Origin: Actinomycetota bacterium
GTDB lineage: Bacteria; Actinomycetota; Thermoleophilia; Solirubrobacterales; Solirubrobacteraceae
DNA: 64,000 nucleotides
Direction of reading: 5' to 3'
Assembly: GCA_018268595.1 (NCBI GenBank)
Contig: JAFDWH010000014.1
Span: 186,001-250,000, forward strand
The position numbers were made by a program, and so were the translations under genes. Under the pieces are notes generated by a model. The model saw only the letters and a program-made list of their open reading frames with translations, was not told the DNA's origin and did no database searches. Positions 48,733-56,813 of the stretch are shown one piece after another. The stretch's first letter is position 1. Every line of letters begins with the position of its first letter.

Positions 48733-49608
48733 TCAGGCGGCCTGCGCGAGCGGCCCGTCGTCGCGGGCCGCGAGCAGCAGGCGCACGACGCGGTCGGGAT
48801 GCTCGATGTGCGGCGAGTGGCCACAGCGCTCGATCAGCTCGAGCGTCGAGCCGGGGACGGCCGCCAGCAGCCGCTGCGCGCCGCGATGGAACACGAGTCG
48901 GTCGCTGTCGCCCCACACGAGCTGGACGCGGCAGCGGATCGCGGCGAAGTCGAACGGGTCGTGCAGCTCGGGCAGCACGCGGCGCCCGGACGCGAGCATC
49001 CGCACGAGCGCCGCACGGTCCGGATGGTGCTTGGCGAACGCCCGCACGATCCCGGGCTCGACCGCGCCGGGGTCCGCGAACGCGAGCGAGCGGTACGCGC
49101 GCGCGACCGCGCCCCGCACGATCCGCGCGGGGAACGGCACCGGCGCGTGCACGAGCACGCGCAGCAGCTGGTCGTGCTCGATCAGCGCCAGCCAGCGCGC
49201 CATGTCGAGGCCGGCCGGCGCGAGCGCGACGACGCGCTCGACCGCCTCCGGCGCGCGCTCGGCGAGTCGCAGCGCGACGCAGCCGCCGAGCGAGTTGCCG
49301 ACGACGACGCCGCGTCTGCCGCGACGCCGGCCGCCGGCGCCCGCATAGGCGAGCGCCGCCCGCGCGAACGCGTCGAGCTGGGGCAGCATCGGGCCGTCCT
49401 CGAGCGGGGTGGCCGTGCCGAAGCCCGGCAGGTCGACGGCGACCGCGCGCCGCTCCTCGCGTCCCAGTCGCGCGAGCACGCAGCGCCACGTGTCGGCGCT
49501 GTCGGACCAGCCGTGCAGCAGCAGGATCGGATCGCCCCGACCCTCGAGCTCCAAGACGCGCGTCTCGCAGCCCGCGAACTCCATGCGGTGCTCGAACAAC
49601 GGCTCCAC
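48733..49608 (-). CDS. Alpha/beta hydrolase (esterase/lyase type)
   Basis: A 291-residue alpha/beta hydrolase with a full triad: LLHGWSDSADTW oxyanion loop, nucleophile Ser in VVGNSLGGCVAL, Asp in LVWGDSDRLVF and His in ERCGHSPHIEHPD. It is cytosolic with a short helical cap. The substrate is not inferable. The GTG at 49608 follows AGAGGAGAG at the right distance. It lies upstream of the PhaC-like gene on the same strand, 86 bases away. Confidence 0.85.
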   Translation of the reverse strand: MEPLFEHRMEFAGCETRVLELEGRGDPILLLHGWSDSADTWRCVLARLGREERRAVAVDLPGFGTATPLEDGPMLPQLDAFARAALAYAGAGGRRRGRRGVVVGNSLGGCVALRLAERAPEAVERVVALAPAGLDMARWLALIEHDQLLRVLVHAPVPFPARIVRGAVARAYRSLAFADPGAVEPGIVRAFAKHHPDRAALVRMLASGRRVLPELHDPFDFAAIRCRVQLVWGDSDRLVFHRGAQRLLAAVPGSTLELIERCGHSPHIEHPDRVVRLLLAARDDGPLAQAA

Positions 49609-49711
49609 GTTCTCTCCTCTCCCCCGCACCGCTTGTAGCAAACGGCACGGGGGCGAACCGGCACTGTTGTTTGAACGCTGACGTTTGAGGCGGACGGAAC
49701 GCGGGAACGTT

Positions 49712-50344
49712 CTATGGCTCCTCGCCGCCCTCGATCAGTGGGACGAAGCGGACCGGCTCCAGCTCCACGCGGGTCAGCTCGCCGCTCGCCGCGTCGCGCT
49801 CCACCAGCACGAGCTGCTGGCCGCTCGCGCCGACCGGCGCGACCAGACGGCCGCCGGGCGCGAGCTGGCGCTCGAGCGCGGGCGGGATCTCCGGCCACGC
49901 GGCCGCCGCGACGTTGATCGCGTCGAACGGCGCCGCGTCCGGCAGGCCGCGCGAGCCGTCGCCGACGACCAGCGTCACGTTCTCGACGCCCGCGCGCCGC
50001 AGGTGCGCCGCCGCCTTCTCGCTGAGCGCGCGGTGGCGCTCGACCGTCCAGACGTGCGCGGCCAGCCGCGCCAGCACGGCCGCGTGGTAGCCGGAGCCGG
50101 TGCCGACGTCGAGCACGCGGTCGCCCGGCCGCAGGCGCAGCAGCTCCGCCATGCGCGCGACGACCAGCGGCTGCGAGATCGTCTGCTGATGCCCGATCGG
50201 CAGCGCGACGTTCGCGTACGCGCGCGGCCGCAGCGCGAGCGAAACGAACGCCTCGCGCGGCACGGTCCGGATCGCGTCCAGCACGCGCTCGTCGGCGATC
50301 GCGGGACGCAGCTCCTCGATCAGGCGGTCGGCGCCGCGGGTCAT
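49712..50344 (-). CDS. pcm: Protein-L-isoaspartate O-methyltransferase
   Basis: A 210-residue SAM-dependent repair methyltransferase that initiates conversion of isoaspartyl residues to aspartate. It shows the PCMT motifs PIGHQQTISQP, RVLDVGTGSGYHAAVLA (SAM site), VVGDGSRGLP and APFDAINVAAA. The start at 50344 is preferred over 50356 because CATGCT ends seven bases upstream, matching the leaderless pattern seen elsewhere. It is divergent from the polysaccharide deacetylase. Confidence 0.93.
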   Translation of the reverse strand: MTRGADRLIEELRPAIADERVLDAIRTVPREAFVSLALRPRAYANVALPIGHQQTISQPLVVARMAELLRLRPGDRVLDVGTGSGYHAAVLARLAAHVWTVERHRALSEKAAAHLRRAGVENVTLVVGDGSRGLPDAAPFDAINVAAAAWPEIPPALERQLAPGGRLVAPVGASGQQLVLVERDAASGELTRVELEPVRFVPLIEGGEEP

Positions 50345-50357
50345 GTCTGACAGCATG
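50345..50357 (-). promoter_or_regulatory. Leaderless promoter element of pcm
   Basis: CATGCT (minus strand, 50357-50352) lies seven bases before the ATG at 50344 and overlaps the alternative ATG at 50356, which argues against the longer form. Confidence 0.4.
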
Positions 50358-50364
50358 CCCGTCG

Positions 50365-51285
50365 ATGGCGCAACCCCCCACGCCCTCGCATCGTCGCCGC
50401 CGCGGCCTCGCGCTGCTCGGACTCGCGGCCGCGCTCGTCGCGCTCGTCGCGCTGGTCGCCGGTGCGCTCGGGTCGGGCGGGGGAGGCGGCGCTGCGCACG
50501 GTGCGGCGAAGCCGCCGCGCGCGGTCGGCGGGGCGACGACGGCCGCGACCCCTCGCTCCATGGGCGGCCCGGCGCGCGAGATGGGCTCGCCCGGGCCGCC
50601 GCGCCCGGTCCCGATCCTCATGTACCACGTCGTCAGCGACCCGCTGCCGGGCTCGCCGTACCCCGATCTGTACGTCCCGCGCGCCGAGTTCCAGCAGCAG
50701 ATGCGGGCGCTGAAGGCGGCCGGCTACACGGCCGTGACGCTGCAGGAGGTGTGGGACTCGTGGCACGCGCACGGGCCGCTGCCGGCCAAGCCGGTCGTCG
50801 TCAGCTTCGACGACGGCTACCGCTCGCACGTCGTCAACGCGTTGCCGGTGCTGCGCGCGCTCGGCTGGCCCGGCGTGCTGAACCTCGAGCTGAAGAACAT
50901 CCGGCCCGACTACGGCCTCACGGTGCCGCAGGTCAGAGCGCTGCTCGCGGCCGGCTGGGAGCTCGACTCGCACACGATCGACCACCCCGACCTGACGACC
51001 GTCGACGCCGCCGCGCTGCGTCACGAGGTGGCCGACTCGCGCGCCGAGCTGCGGCGCCGCTTCGGCGTCCCCGTCAACTTCTTCTGCTATCCGGCCGGCA
51101 GATACGACGCCGCCGCGATCGCGGCCGTGCGGGCGGCCGGGTACCTCGCCGCCACGACGACCGAGCCGGGCCTCGCGCAGCCGGCCGCGGCGGACCGCTT
51201 CACGCTGCATCGCGTGCGCGTCAACGGCGGCGTCGGCGGGGCGTCGCTGGTCGCGCAGCTCGCGAGCCTGGGCGCGGGCGGCTGA
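50365..51285 (+). CDS. Polysaccharide deacetylase (NodB/CE4 domain), secreted or anchored
   Basis: A 306-residue protein with an N-terminal membrane helix (about 15-36) that anchors or exports it, a low-complexity linker and a CE4/NodB domain. Metal and catalytic motifs are ILMYHVVSD, VVSFDDGYRSH (catalytic Asp and metal Asp) and WELDSHTIDHPDL (two His ligands), with a later FCYPAGRYD. It would remove N-acetyl groups from peptidoglycan or another extracellular glycan. It is a single gene, divergent from pcm. Confidence 0.9.
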   Translation: MAQPPTPSHRRRRGLALLGLAAALVALVALVAGALGSGGGGGAAHGAAKPPRAVGGATTAATPRSMGGPAREMGSPGPPRPVPILMYHVVSDPLPGSPYPDLYVPRAEFQQQMRALKAAGYTAVTLQEVWDSWHAHGPLPAKPVVVSFDDGYRSHVVNALPVLRALGWPGVLNLELKNIRPDYGLTVPQVRALLAAGWELDSHTIDHPDLTTVDAAALRHEVADSRAELRRRFGVPVNFFCYPAGRYDAAAIAAVRAAGYLAATTTEPGLAQPAAADRFTLHRVRVNGGVGGASLVAQLASLGAGG

Positions 51286-51320
51286 GCGCGGCGAGCGGAG
51301 CCTGGACCGCCCGCCGCGCT
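51285..51320. terminator. Hairpin between deacetylase and esterase genes
   Basis: AGCGCGGCG (51285-51293) and CGCCGCGCT (51312-51320) form a 9-base-pair stem with an 18-base loop between convergent genes. The long loop lowers confidence. Confidence 0.35.
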
Positions 51321-51346
51321 GGGGGGTGTGGGGGAGGACCCAGGCC

Positions 51347-52129
51347 TCAGCCGATCACGGAGCGCACGAGCGGCTCGTATCCGCTCCTGTGGCCCGTTCT
51401 GTTCGGGTGGAAGCTTTCTTCCACCGGGTCGGAGAGACCGTTGAGCCACTCCGATTCCGAGCAGATCGCATGGCCGACGAACGGCGGGATCGCGTCCTTG
51501 AAGACCGCCCCGGCCGCGACCGCGCGTTCCTGCGTGACGGTCTTGATCAGGTCCGCGATGTGGTTCATGCGCGTCATCTCGGTCGTGCTGAAGAACGTGC
51601 CGGCGTTGCAGTCGACGCCCATGAACAGGCGCGGGTAGTCGAGCGCGATCACGGTCGCGTTCGGCGCCCTCGACCTGATCGCCGCGTAGAGCGTGCTCAG
51701 GCGGCCGGGCAGCGTCGTGGTGACGAACCTTTCCGCTTCCGTCAGTTCGGCTTCGCACGACCACGGCCACGGTAGGGCGCAGGACGTGACGATCGGGCCG
51801 AAGCCGGCGTCGTTGCCGCCGACCGTGATGGTGACTATGTTCGTCGTCGAGCTGAGCGCGCTCAGCTGTTCGCTGGTGACGCTGCTGGTGGTGGCGCCGG
51901 AGCACGCCTTGAACGTGAGGCTCGTGCCGGAGCGGTCCCTGGCGATCAGTCTCGGATACGCGTATTCGCTGCGCTTGCACGTCGTTTCGTAGAACGACTT
52001 GGTGCCGACGCCAGATGAGTACGAGTCCCCGAGCGCGACGTAGTTGTCGGCGCTCGCGGCCGCCGCGGCGAGCAGCAGCGCGAGCATGGCGAGGCCGACC
52101 GCGAGCGCGGTCGTGCGCGAGTGATGCAT
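51347..52129 (-). CDS. Secreted SGNH-hydrolase esterase (SEST-like)
   Basis: A 260-residue secreted esterase. A signal peptide runs to about residue 27 (ASA before DNY). Block I is VALGDSYSSGVG with nucleophile Ser36, block III is TVGGNDAGF, and block V is ESFHPNRTGH, giving a Ser-His dyad as in Streptomyces scabies esterase. Six cysteines could form disulfides, consistent with the DsbA-VKOR system. Base composition is lower in GC than most of the window. A palindrome lies just before its ribosome binding region. Confidence 0.9.
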   Translation of the reverse strand: MHHSRTTALAVGLAMLALLLAAAAASADNYVALGDSYSSGVGTKSFYETTCKRSEYAYPRLIARDRSGTSLTFKACSGATTSSVTSEQLSALSSTTNIVTITVGGNDAGFGPIVTSCALPWPWSCEAELTEAERFVTTTLPGRLSTLYAAIRSRAPNATVIALDYPRLFMGVDCNAGTFFSTTEMTRMNHIADLIKTVTQERAVAAGAVFKDAIPPFVGHAICSESEWLNGLSDPVEESFHPNRTGHRSGYEPLVRSVIG

Positions 52130-52140
52130 GACCCCATCCC

Positions 52141-52158
52141 CCTGTCTGAATTGACAGG
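52141..52158. promoter_or_regulatory. Palindrome CCTGTC-N6-GACAGG in the esterase leader
   Basis: A perfect 6-base inverted repeat, 11 bases upstream of the esterase ATG (minus strand), inside an AT-rich stretch (52147-52200) that is the only such patch nearby. It could be an operator or a 5'-UTR hairpin. Confidence 0.4.
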
Positions 52159-52194
52159 AATCAAGATAATCGCTTTGAGTCGCTGTGTGTGGAT

Positions 52195-52548
52195 TTAATC
52201 GCGGCCGGCCGCGCGCGCCCACGCGAGAAACAGCAGTTGCAGCGGCAGGCGCGCATACAGCGCACGGCGCCCGCCCGGCACGCGGTAGCGCTCCGGGTGC
52301 AGCGCCATGTGGACGTTCGCGGGGAACACCGCGAGCAGCGTCGCGACGCTGAAGCGGCTGCCGGCGCGGCGCGTGCGCGGATGCAGGACCGCCAGGCCGC
52401 CGGCGATCTCGGCGACGCCGCTCGCCTGCACGAGCGCGCGTCTGGCCGGCAGCCAGTCCGGCACGATCGCCTCGTAGGCGCGCGGGACGACGAAGTGCAT
52501 GACCCCGGCGAGCACGAAGAACGGGCCGAACAGGCGGGCGCGCGTCAT
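52195..52548 (-). CDS. DoxX-like membrane protein
   Basis: A 117-residue protein with three to four membrane helices and the DoxX-family pattern (GPFFVLAGVMHFVVPRAYEA, GVAEIAGGLAVL, NVHMALHPER). Members act as small quinone-interacting or redox membrane subunits in mycobacteria, but most are uncharacterised. It is 11 bases downstream of arfB on the same strand, so the two are probably cotranscribed. Confidence 0.8.
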   Translation of the reverse strand: MTRARLFGPFFVLAGVMHFVVPRAYEAIVPDWLPARRALVQASGVAEIAGGLAVLHPRTRRAGSRFSVATLLAVFPANVHMALHPERYRVPGGRRALYARLPLQLLFLAWARAAGRD

Positions 52549-52559
52549 CGCACCGCAGA

Positions 52560-52973
52560 CTAGTCGTCAGCCGGCGGGCGGCGTCGCGCTTGCTTGCGCT
52601 CCGCCTGGCGCTGCTTCGTCGCCGCGCGCCGTCTTCTGGAGGCGGCGGTCGGCCGCGTCGCGCGCCGCGGTCTCGGCACGGCGAGCGCGGCGGCGAGTCG
52701 CTCGCGCAGCCGCTCGAGCGCCAGCTCGCGGTTGCGCGCCTGGCTGCGCGCGTCCTGCGCGACCGCCGTCACGCGCGGCCCCAGCCGCGCGAGCACGCGC
52801 GCCTTCTGCGCCTCGCTCAGCGCCTGCGAGGCGTCGACGTCGAAGACCGCCTCGACGCGCGAGGCGGTGACGTTCGCGTGCTGGCCGCCCGGTCCGGACG
52901 AGCGGCTCGTGCGCAGCACGACCTCGTCGAGCGGCAGCGGCAGCCCCGGGGCGATCTCGAGCGGGTCCTCCAT
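52560..52973 (-). CDS. arfB: Ribosome-rescue peptidyl-tRNA hydrolase ArfB
   Basis: A 137-residue ArfB (YaeJ/ICT1) factor that frees ribosomes stalled on mRNAs lacking a stop codon. The GGQ motif is at residues 29-31 in SSGPGGQHANVTASRVEA, and the basic C-terminal tail (RRRRAATKQRQAERKQARRR) that enters the mRNA channel is present. Leaderless and non-stop mRNAs may make it important here. The ATG is at 52973. It is divergent from the glutaredoxin-like gene. Confidence 0.93.
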   Translation of the reverse strand: MEDPLEIAPGLPLPLDEVVLRTSRSSGPGGQHANVTASRVEAVFDVDASQALSEAQKARVLARLGPRVTAVAQDARSQARNRELALERLRERLAAALAVPRPRRATRPTAASRRRRAATKQRQAERKQARRRPPADD

Positions 52974-53029
52974 CGCGACGGATGATGGCGGTAAGGTCCG
53001 CCGCGACCGGTCGATCCGAAGGAGGCGCG

Positions 53030-53314
53030 ATGTCCGTCAAGCTGCACCGCTGCTCCGTCATGTGGGCGAGAGGCCCGCATCCGTGCTGGAGAGTGCAGAA
53101 GGCGCTCGACGAGGCGGGCATCCCGTACGAGGTCGTCAAGCATCCGCCGTTCCCGAGAAGCCGCCGCACCGAGCTGGAGGCCAAGAGCGGCCAGCGCAAG
53201 CTGCCGGTGATCGAGTTCGAGGACGGCACCACGCTGCGCGAGGAGTCGAAGGACCTCGCGGCGAGAATCCGCGCCGGCCGGCTGGCCGGCCCGGGGGCGG
53301 GGCCGGCCGCGTAG
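53030..53314 (+). CDS. Glutaredoxin/GST-N-like protein with C-x10-C
   Basis: A 94-residue thioredoxin-fold protein. Beta1-loop-alpha1 is VKLHRCSVMWARGPHPCWRV, with C8 and C19, and the fold continues VQKALDEAGIPYEVVKHPP and LPVIEFEDGTTLREESKD (cis-Pro and GSH-site Glu/Ser), as in the GST N-terminal domain. The usual CxxC is stretched to C-x10-C. A similar small family occurs in other actinobacteria. AAGGAGG lies five bases before the ATG at 53030, one of the best ribosome binding sites in the window. Confidence 0.85.
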   Translation: MSVKLHRCSVMWARGPHPCWRVQKALDEAGIPYEVVKHPPFPRSRRTELEAKSGQRKLPVIEFEDGTTLREESKDLAARIRAGRLAGPGAGPAA

Positions 53315-53321
53315 TAGGCGC

Positions 53322-54014
53322 TCAGGCGGCCGCGTCGCCGTCGCGCGGCGGCGTGCGCGCGACCAGCCAGTCGCGCAGCGCCGGCACGAACGCCGGGTCG
53401 ATCGTGTGCCCCATGCCGGGCGTCTCGCGGTAGAGCAGCTCGACGCCGGCGTCGAGCAGCCGCTCGCGCGCCTGCCGTGCGAAGCCGACCGGGATCACCG
53501 GGTCGCCCGCGCCGTGCCCGAGCGCGACGGGGAAGCGCTCGCGCCCGCGCAGCACCGGCTCGAAGCCCGGCACGCTCGGCAGGAAGCCGCTGAGCGCGAG
53601 GATCCCGGCCGGCGCCGCGCGGCCTGACCCGAGCCCCAGCGCGAGCGACATCGCGGCGCCCTGCGAGAAGCCCCCGATCACGGTGCGCTCCCACGGCACG
53701 CCGAGCGCTTGGGGCAGCGCGTCGAGCCACGCCGCGAGGCGCGCCCAGGCGGGGCCGAACGTCTCCTCGTCGGGGAAGCCGACGCGCCGCACGAGGTACC
53801 AGTGCGCGCCCGGCTGGCCGGGGAACGTCCACGGGCCGCGCGGCGTCAGCGCGACCAGCCGCCGCTCCGGGTCGAGCGCGTCGGCGAGCGGCTGCAGGTC
53901 GTCCTCGTCGGTCCCTCTGCCGTGCAGCAGCACGAGCGCCCCCTGCGGCGCGTCCGCGGCCGGCCGCACGCGGTGCGCGAGCAGCTCGAGCCCGCGCGGC
54001 TCGTCGGCTCCCAT
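53322..54014 (-). CDS. Phospholipase/carboxylesterase family hydrolase
   Basis: A 230-residue cytosolic alpha/beta hydrolase of the lysophospholipase-carboxylesterase (LysoPLA2) family. It shows LVLLHGRGTDEDDL (oxyanion), nucleophile Ser in IGGFSQGAAMSL, Asp in GAGDPVIPV and His in PGMGHTIDP. The short form without a cap is typical. It starts four bases after the small LapA-like gene's stop on the same strand, so the two are coupled. Confidence 0.9.
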   Translation of the reverse strand: MGADEPRGLELLAHRVRPAADAPQGALVLLHGRGTDEDDLQPLADALDPERRLVALTPRGPWTFPGQPGAHWYLVRRVGFPDEETFGPAWARLAAWLDALPQALGVPWERTVIGGFSQGAAMSLALGLGSGRAAPAGILALSGFLPSVPGFEPVLRGRERFPVALGHGAGDPVIPVGFARQARERLLDAGVELLYRETPGMGHTIDPAFVPALRDWLVARTPPRDGDAAA

Positions 54015-54018
54015 CGGC

Positions 54019-54267
54019 TCAGTGGCGCCGCCGTGCGCGGCGGCCGAGGTAGGAGCCGATCAGCCCGCCGATCAGCAGGCAGGCGGCGATCACGACCACG
54101 AGCGGCATCGTGACGGTGCCGAACACGACGAGGTCGACCTTCACGGTGTCGAGGTTGAAGAGTGCGAACAGCAGCGCCGCCGCGGCCAGGATCGCGACCG
54201 CGAGGCGGCGCGCGTTCTCGCGCTTCGAGCGCTCGACGGCGCCGCCCGAGTCGTGCCCGCTGCTCAT
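54019..54267 (-). CDS. LapA-domain (DUF1049) small membrane protein
   Basis: An 82-residue protein with two membrane helices and the DUF1049 signature LFALFNLDTVKVDLVVFGTV (split here) between them, followed by IAACLLIGGLIGSYLGRRAR. In Gram-negatives LapA helps lipopolysaccharide assembly; in actinobacteria the role is unknown. The ATG at 54267 is used. It is cotranscribed with the downstream hydrolase. Confidence 0.85.
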   Translation of the reverse strand: MSSGHDSGGAVERSKRENARRLAVAILAAAALLFALFNLDTVKVDLVVFGTVTMPLVVVIAACLLIGGLIGSYLGRRARRRH

Positions 54268-54325
54268 CGTCGTCCATGATGCCCCACCATCCGGCGCGCC
54301 TGAACCCGGCGCGGCGCGGGGACGG

Positions 54326-54331
54326 TAACGT
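54326..54331 (+). promoter_or_regulatory. -10-like TAACGT of the ECF sigma gene
   Basis: TAACGT lies seven bases before the ATG at 54339. GGTAACGTCC could also fit an ECF-type promoter and hence autoregulation, but no -35 AAC is seen. Confidence 0.35.
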
Positions 54332-54338
54332 CCGGGGC

Positions 54339-54869
54339 ATGGCGCGCCTCGACCCGCAGGCGCTCGTGACGCATCTCGACCGCCTCTACCGCGTGGCATG
54401 GGCGCTGTGCGGCTCGCGCGAGGAGGCGGAGGACCTCGTCCAGGAGACGGCGGCGCGCGTGCTCGCGAAGCCCCGCCAGCTCCACGGACAGGACGAGCTG
54501 GCCTACCTCGTGCGCGCGCTGCGCAACACGTTCCTGCTCGCGCGCCGCACGCGCTCGCGCCGGCCGCAGGAGGTCGCGACGCTCGACCAGGTCGAGCCGG
54601 TGCAGCGGCACGGCACCGGGCTGCCGGAGGTCGCGCTCGAGGCGAGGGAGCTGTTCGCGGCGATCGCGACGCTGCCGGACGACTTCCGCCACGCGCTCGT
54701 CGCGGTCGACGTCGCCGGCCTCTCCTACCGCGAGGCGGCCGAGCTGCTCGACACGCGCGAGGCGACCGTCGCCTCGCGCCTCTTCCGCGCGCGCGAACGG
54801 GTCGCGTCAGCGCTCGTCCCGCCGGCCGACGCCGGGGAAGGCAACGCCCCCGCGCGGAGTCTCAGATGA
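54339..54869 (+). CDS. ECF-family RNA polymerase sigma factor
   Basis: A 176-residue group 4 sigma factor: region 2 (LYRVAWALCGSREEAEDLVQE) with the DLVQET motif and region 4 (LPDDFRHALVAVDVAGLSYR, EAAELL, TREATVASRLFRARERV) that contacts the -35. There is no C-terminal extension. It directs transcription of a small stress regulon together with the membrane protein encoded ten bases downstream, the likely anti-sigma factor. A start at 54339 follows TAACGT, again without a leader. Confidence 0.92.
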   Translation: MARLDPQALVTHLDRLYRVAWALCGSREEAEDLVQETAARVLAKPRQLHGQDELAYLVRALRNTFLLARRTRSRRPQEVATLDQVEPVQRHGTGLPEVALEARELFAAIATLPDDFRHALVAVDVAGLSYREAAELLDTREATVASRLFRARERVASALVPPADAGEGNAPARSLR

Positions 54870-54879
54870 TGGAAGCCCG

Positions 54880-55545
54880 ATGACGCACGACGACCACACC
54901 GAACACGTCGACCCGCCCGCCGCGCTGCGCGCGCTCGACGACGTCGTCGCGCCCGACCGGCTGCGACTGGCGGTCGCCGGTCAGGTCGCGGACGCGCGGC
55001 GCGCGCAGACGCGCGAGCGCCGCCTGCGCGGCCGCCTCGGCGGCCTGCTGGCGGCCGCCGGGGCCGTCGCGGCGGCGCTCGTCGTGCTCGGCCTGTTCGC
55101 CGGCTCGCTGCTGAACGACCGCAGCTCGGCGCCGAATGTGCGCGCGGTCGCGCCGGTCGCTTTGCGCGCGCCGACGGCACCCGCCCCGGCGGCGCGCCCG
55201 GGCGGCGAGCTGCTCGCCGCGCAGGCCGGTCCGATCGCCTTCCCGACCTGGACGCGCGTCGGCTGGCGCGCCGTCGGGACGCGCCGCGACACGATCCGCG
55301 GGCACGAGGTGCGCACCGTCTTCTACGCCGACGCGGCCGGCCGGCGGATCGGCTACGCGATCGCCGACGCGCCGCTGCCGGTCGCCGGCGGCCGGCTCGT
55401 CACGCGCGGCGGCGCGCAGTTGCGCGTGCTGGCGAGCGGGGCGACGGCGGTCGTCACGTGGCGCCGCGACGGGCGCACCTGCGTGCTGGCCGGTCGTGGC
55501 GTGCCGGTCGGGCGGCTGCTGACGCTCGCCGGCTACGCGGCGTGA
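54880..55545 (+). CDS. Probable membrane anti-sigma factor
   Basis: A 221-residue protein: a cytoplasmic N-terminus of about 54 residues, one membrane helix (about 55-78) and an extracytoplasmic domain. The position directly after the ECF sigma gene and the topology indicate an anti-sigma factor that releases sigma on an external signal. The usual zinc-binding H-x3-C-x2-C motif is absent; the N-terminus has only His and acidic residues (MTHDDHTEHVDPP). The external domain (GHEVRTVFYADAAGRRIGYA) has one Cys, C205. Confidence 0.78.
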   Translation: MTHDDHTEHVDPPAALRALDDVVAPDRLRLAVAGQVADARRAQTRERRLRGRLGGLLAAAGAVAAALVVLGLFAGSLLNDRSSAPNVRAVAPVALRAPTAPAPAARPGGELLAAQAGPIAFPTWTRVGWRAVGTRRDTIRGHEVRTVFYADAAGRRIGYAIADAPLPVAGGRLVTRGGAQLRVLASGATAVVTWRRDGRTCVLAGRGVPVGRLLTLAGYAA

Positions 55546-55560
55546 CCGCGAGCGCGGCGC

Positions 55561-55968
55561 TCAGACGCTGCGCTCGCGGTACACGAGCACCGTCCGGCCC
55601 AGCATGATCGCGTCGCCGTCGCGCAGCTCGGCCTCCAGCACGCGGCGGCCGTTGACCCACGTCCCGTTCGCGCTGCGGTCGTCGAGGACGCGCACGCCAC
55701 CGCGCCGTTGGACGACGATCGCGTGCCGGCGCGAGACGCCCGCATCCTCCAGCTGCAGCGTCGCCGCGAAGCCGCGCCCGAGATGCGTGACCTGCCGCGT
55801 CAGCGCGACCGCGCGCACGCTGCCGCCCTCCTCCACGAGCAGGTAGCGGCCCGGGGCGAGCGGGCCGCTCGGCGCGCCGGCCTCGGCGAGCGGGCGGTCG
55901 ATCGCCTCGAGCTGCTCGGTGCTGCCCGAGCGGGTCGCAGGGTCGAGCGGTGCGGAGGGGGCGTGCAT
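55561..55968 (-). CDS. FHA-domain protein
   Basis: A 135-residue protein, mostly one forkhead-associated domain that binds phosphothreonine peptides: VTHLGRGFAATLQL, GVSRRHAIVVQR and LDDRSANGTWVNGR contain the GR, S-x2-H and NG core. The N-terminal 50 residues are acidic and may carry a phospho-acceptor Thr (ATRSGSTEQ). It likely links a Ser/Thr kinase to a target. The ATG at 55968 is eight bases from TAGCGT. Confidence 0.9.
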   Translation of the reverse strand: MHAPSAPLDPATRSGSTEQLEAIDRPLAEAGAPSGPLAPGRYLLVEEGGSVRAVALTRQVTHLGRGFAATLQLEDAGVSRRHAIVVQRRGGVRVLDDRSANGTWVNGRRVLEAELRDGDAIMLGRTVLVYRERSV

Positions 55969-56036
55969 CCCGGCTGACGCTACGGCGCCAACCTGAGCAG
56001 CGGATGAAGATCCGGTGAAGCGACGCCGGGCGGCGC

Positions 56037-56789
56037 TCAGCCGCGCTGCCGCGACGGGCGCACGAGCAGCTCGTTGACGCTCACGTGCGGCGGCTGGCCG
56101 AGCGCGAACACGATCGCGTTCGCGACGTCCTCGCTCGTCAGCCGCTCGACGTCGCCGAGGCGTCTGCGCAGCTGCTCCAGGACCTCGGGGCGGTTGTGCC
56201 CCGGCAGCTCGGTGTCGACGGCGCCCGGCTCGACGATCGTCACGCGGATGCCGTGCTCGACGCACTCCTGCCGCAGCGCCTCGGAGAAGGCGTTGACGCC
56301 CCACTTCGTGAGGTTGTAGACGCCGGAGCCGGCGCGCGCGACGCGGCCGGCGACGGAGCTGACGTTCACGATGTGACCCGACCCCTGCGCGCGCATCAGC
56401 GGGAGCGCCGCGTGCGTGCACCAGAGGACGCCGAACACGTTGACGTGGACCATCCGGCGCCACTCCTCCGTCGGCGCGCCGTCGATCGAGCCGAGCAGCA
56501 TCACGCCGGCGTTGTTGACGAGCGCGTCGAGCCGGCCGAAGTGCGCGTGCGCGCGCTCGACGAAGGCGCGCGCCTGCTGCTCCTCGCCGACGTCGGTCGG
56601 CAGCGCCAGCGCGCGGTCCGGCCCGTGCTGCTGCTCGATCCGCCGCGCGAGCGCCTCGATCCGCTCGGCGCGCCGCGCCGCCAGCGCGACGCGTGCGCCC
56701 GCGGCCGCGCACGCGAGCGCGGTCGCCTCGCCGATCCCCGACGACGCGCCGGTGATCGCCACGGCCCTGCCCGTCAGATCGATCGCCAT
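56037..56789 (-). CDS. Short-chain dehydrogenase/reductase (SDR)
   Basis: A 250-residue classical SDR. Cofactor motif [11 protein letters not shown] with Arg-rich second strand end ([11 protein letters not shown]) indicates NADP preference. NNAGV, the VNVSSVAGR serine and YNLTKWG (Y-x3-K) give the catalytic tetrad. The C-terminus is typical of the SDR family close to serine dehydrogenase YdfG. Substrate not inferable. It is divergent from chdC across 24 bases. Confidence 0.92.
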   Translation of the reverse strand: MAIDLTGRAVAITGASSGIGEATALACAAAGARVALAARRAERIEALARRIEQQHGPDRALALPTDVGEEQQARAFVERAHAHFGRLDALVNNAGVMLLGSIDGAPTEEWRRMVHVNVFGVLWCTHAALPLMRAQGSGHIVNVSSVAGRVARAGSGVYNLTKWGVNAFSEALRQECVEHGIRVTIVEPGAVDTELPGHNRPEVLEQLRRRLGDVERLTSEDVANAIVFALGQPPHVSVNELLVRPSRQRG

Positions 56790-56813
56790 GGGCCCACGAT
56801 AGTCTGCGGCTGC
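56790..56813. promoter_or_regulatory. 24-base divergent region with two overlapping -10 elements
   Basis: TATCGT (minus, 56801-56796) lies six bases before the SDR ATG and TAGTCT (plus, 56800-56805) lies eight bases before the chdC GTG. The two hexamers share bases 56800-56801, so RNA polymerase cannot occupy both. Confidence 0.55.

Noticed and set aside
45800-49348. 1182-residue plus-strand open frame over the DsbA and PhaC-like genes
   Set aside because: Antisense shadow with low-complexity composition; the minus-strand genes carry all recognisable motifs.
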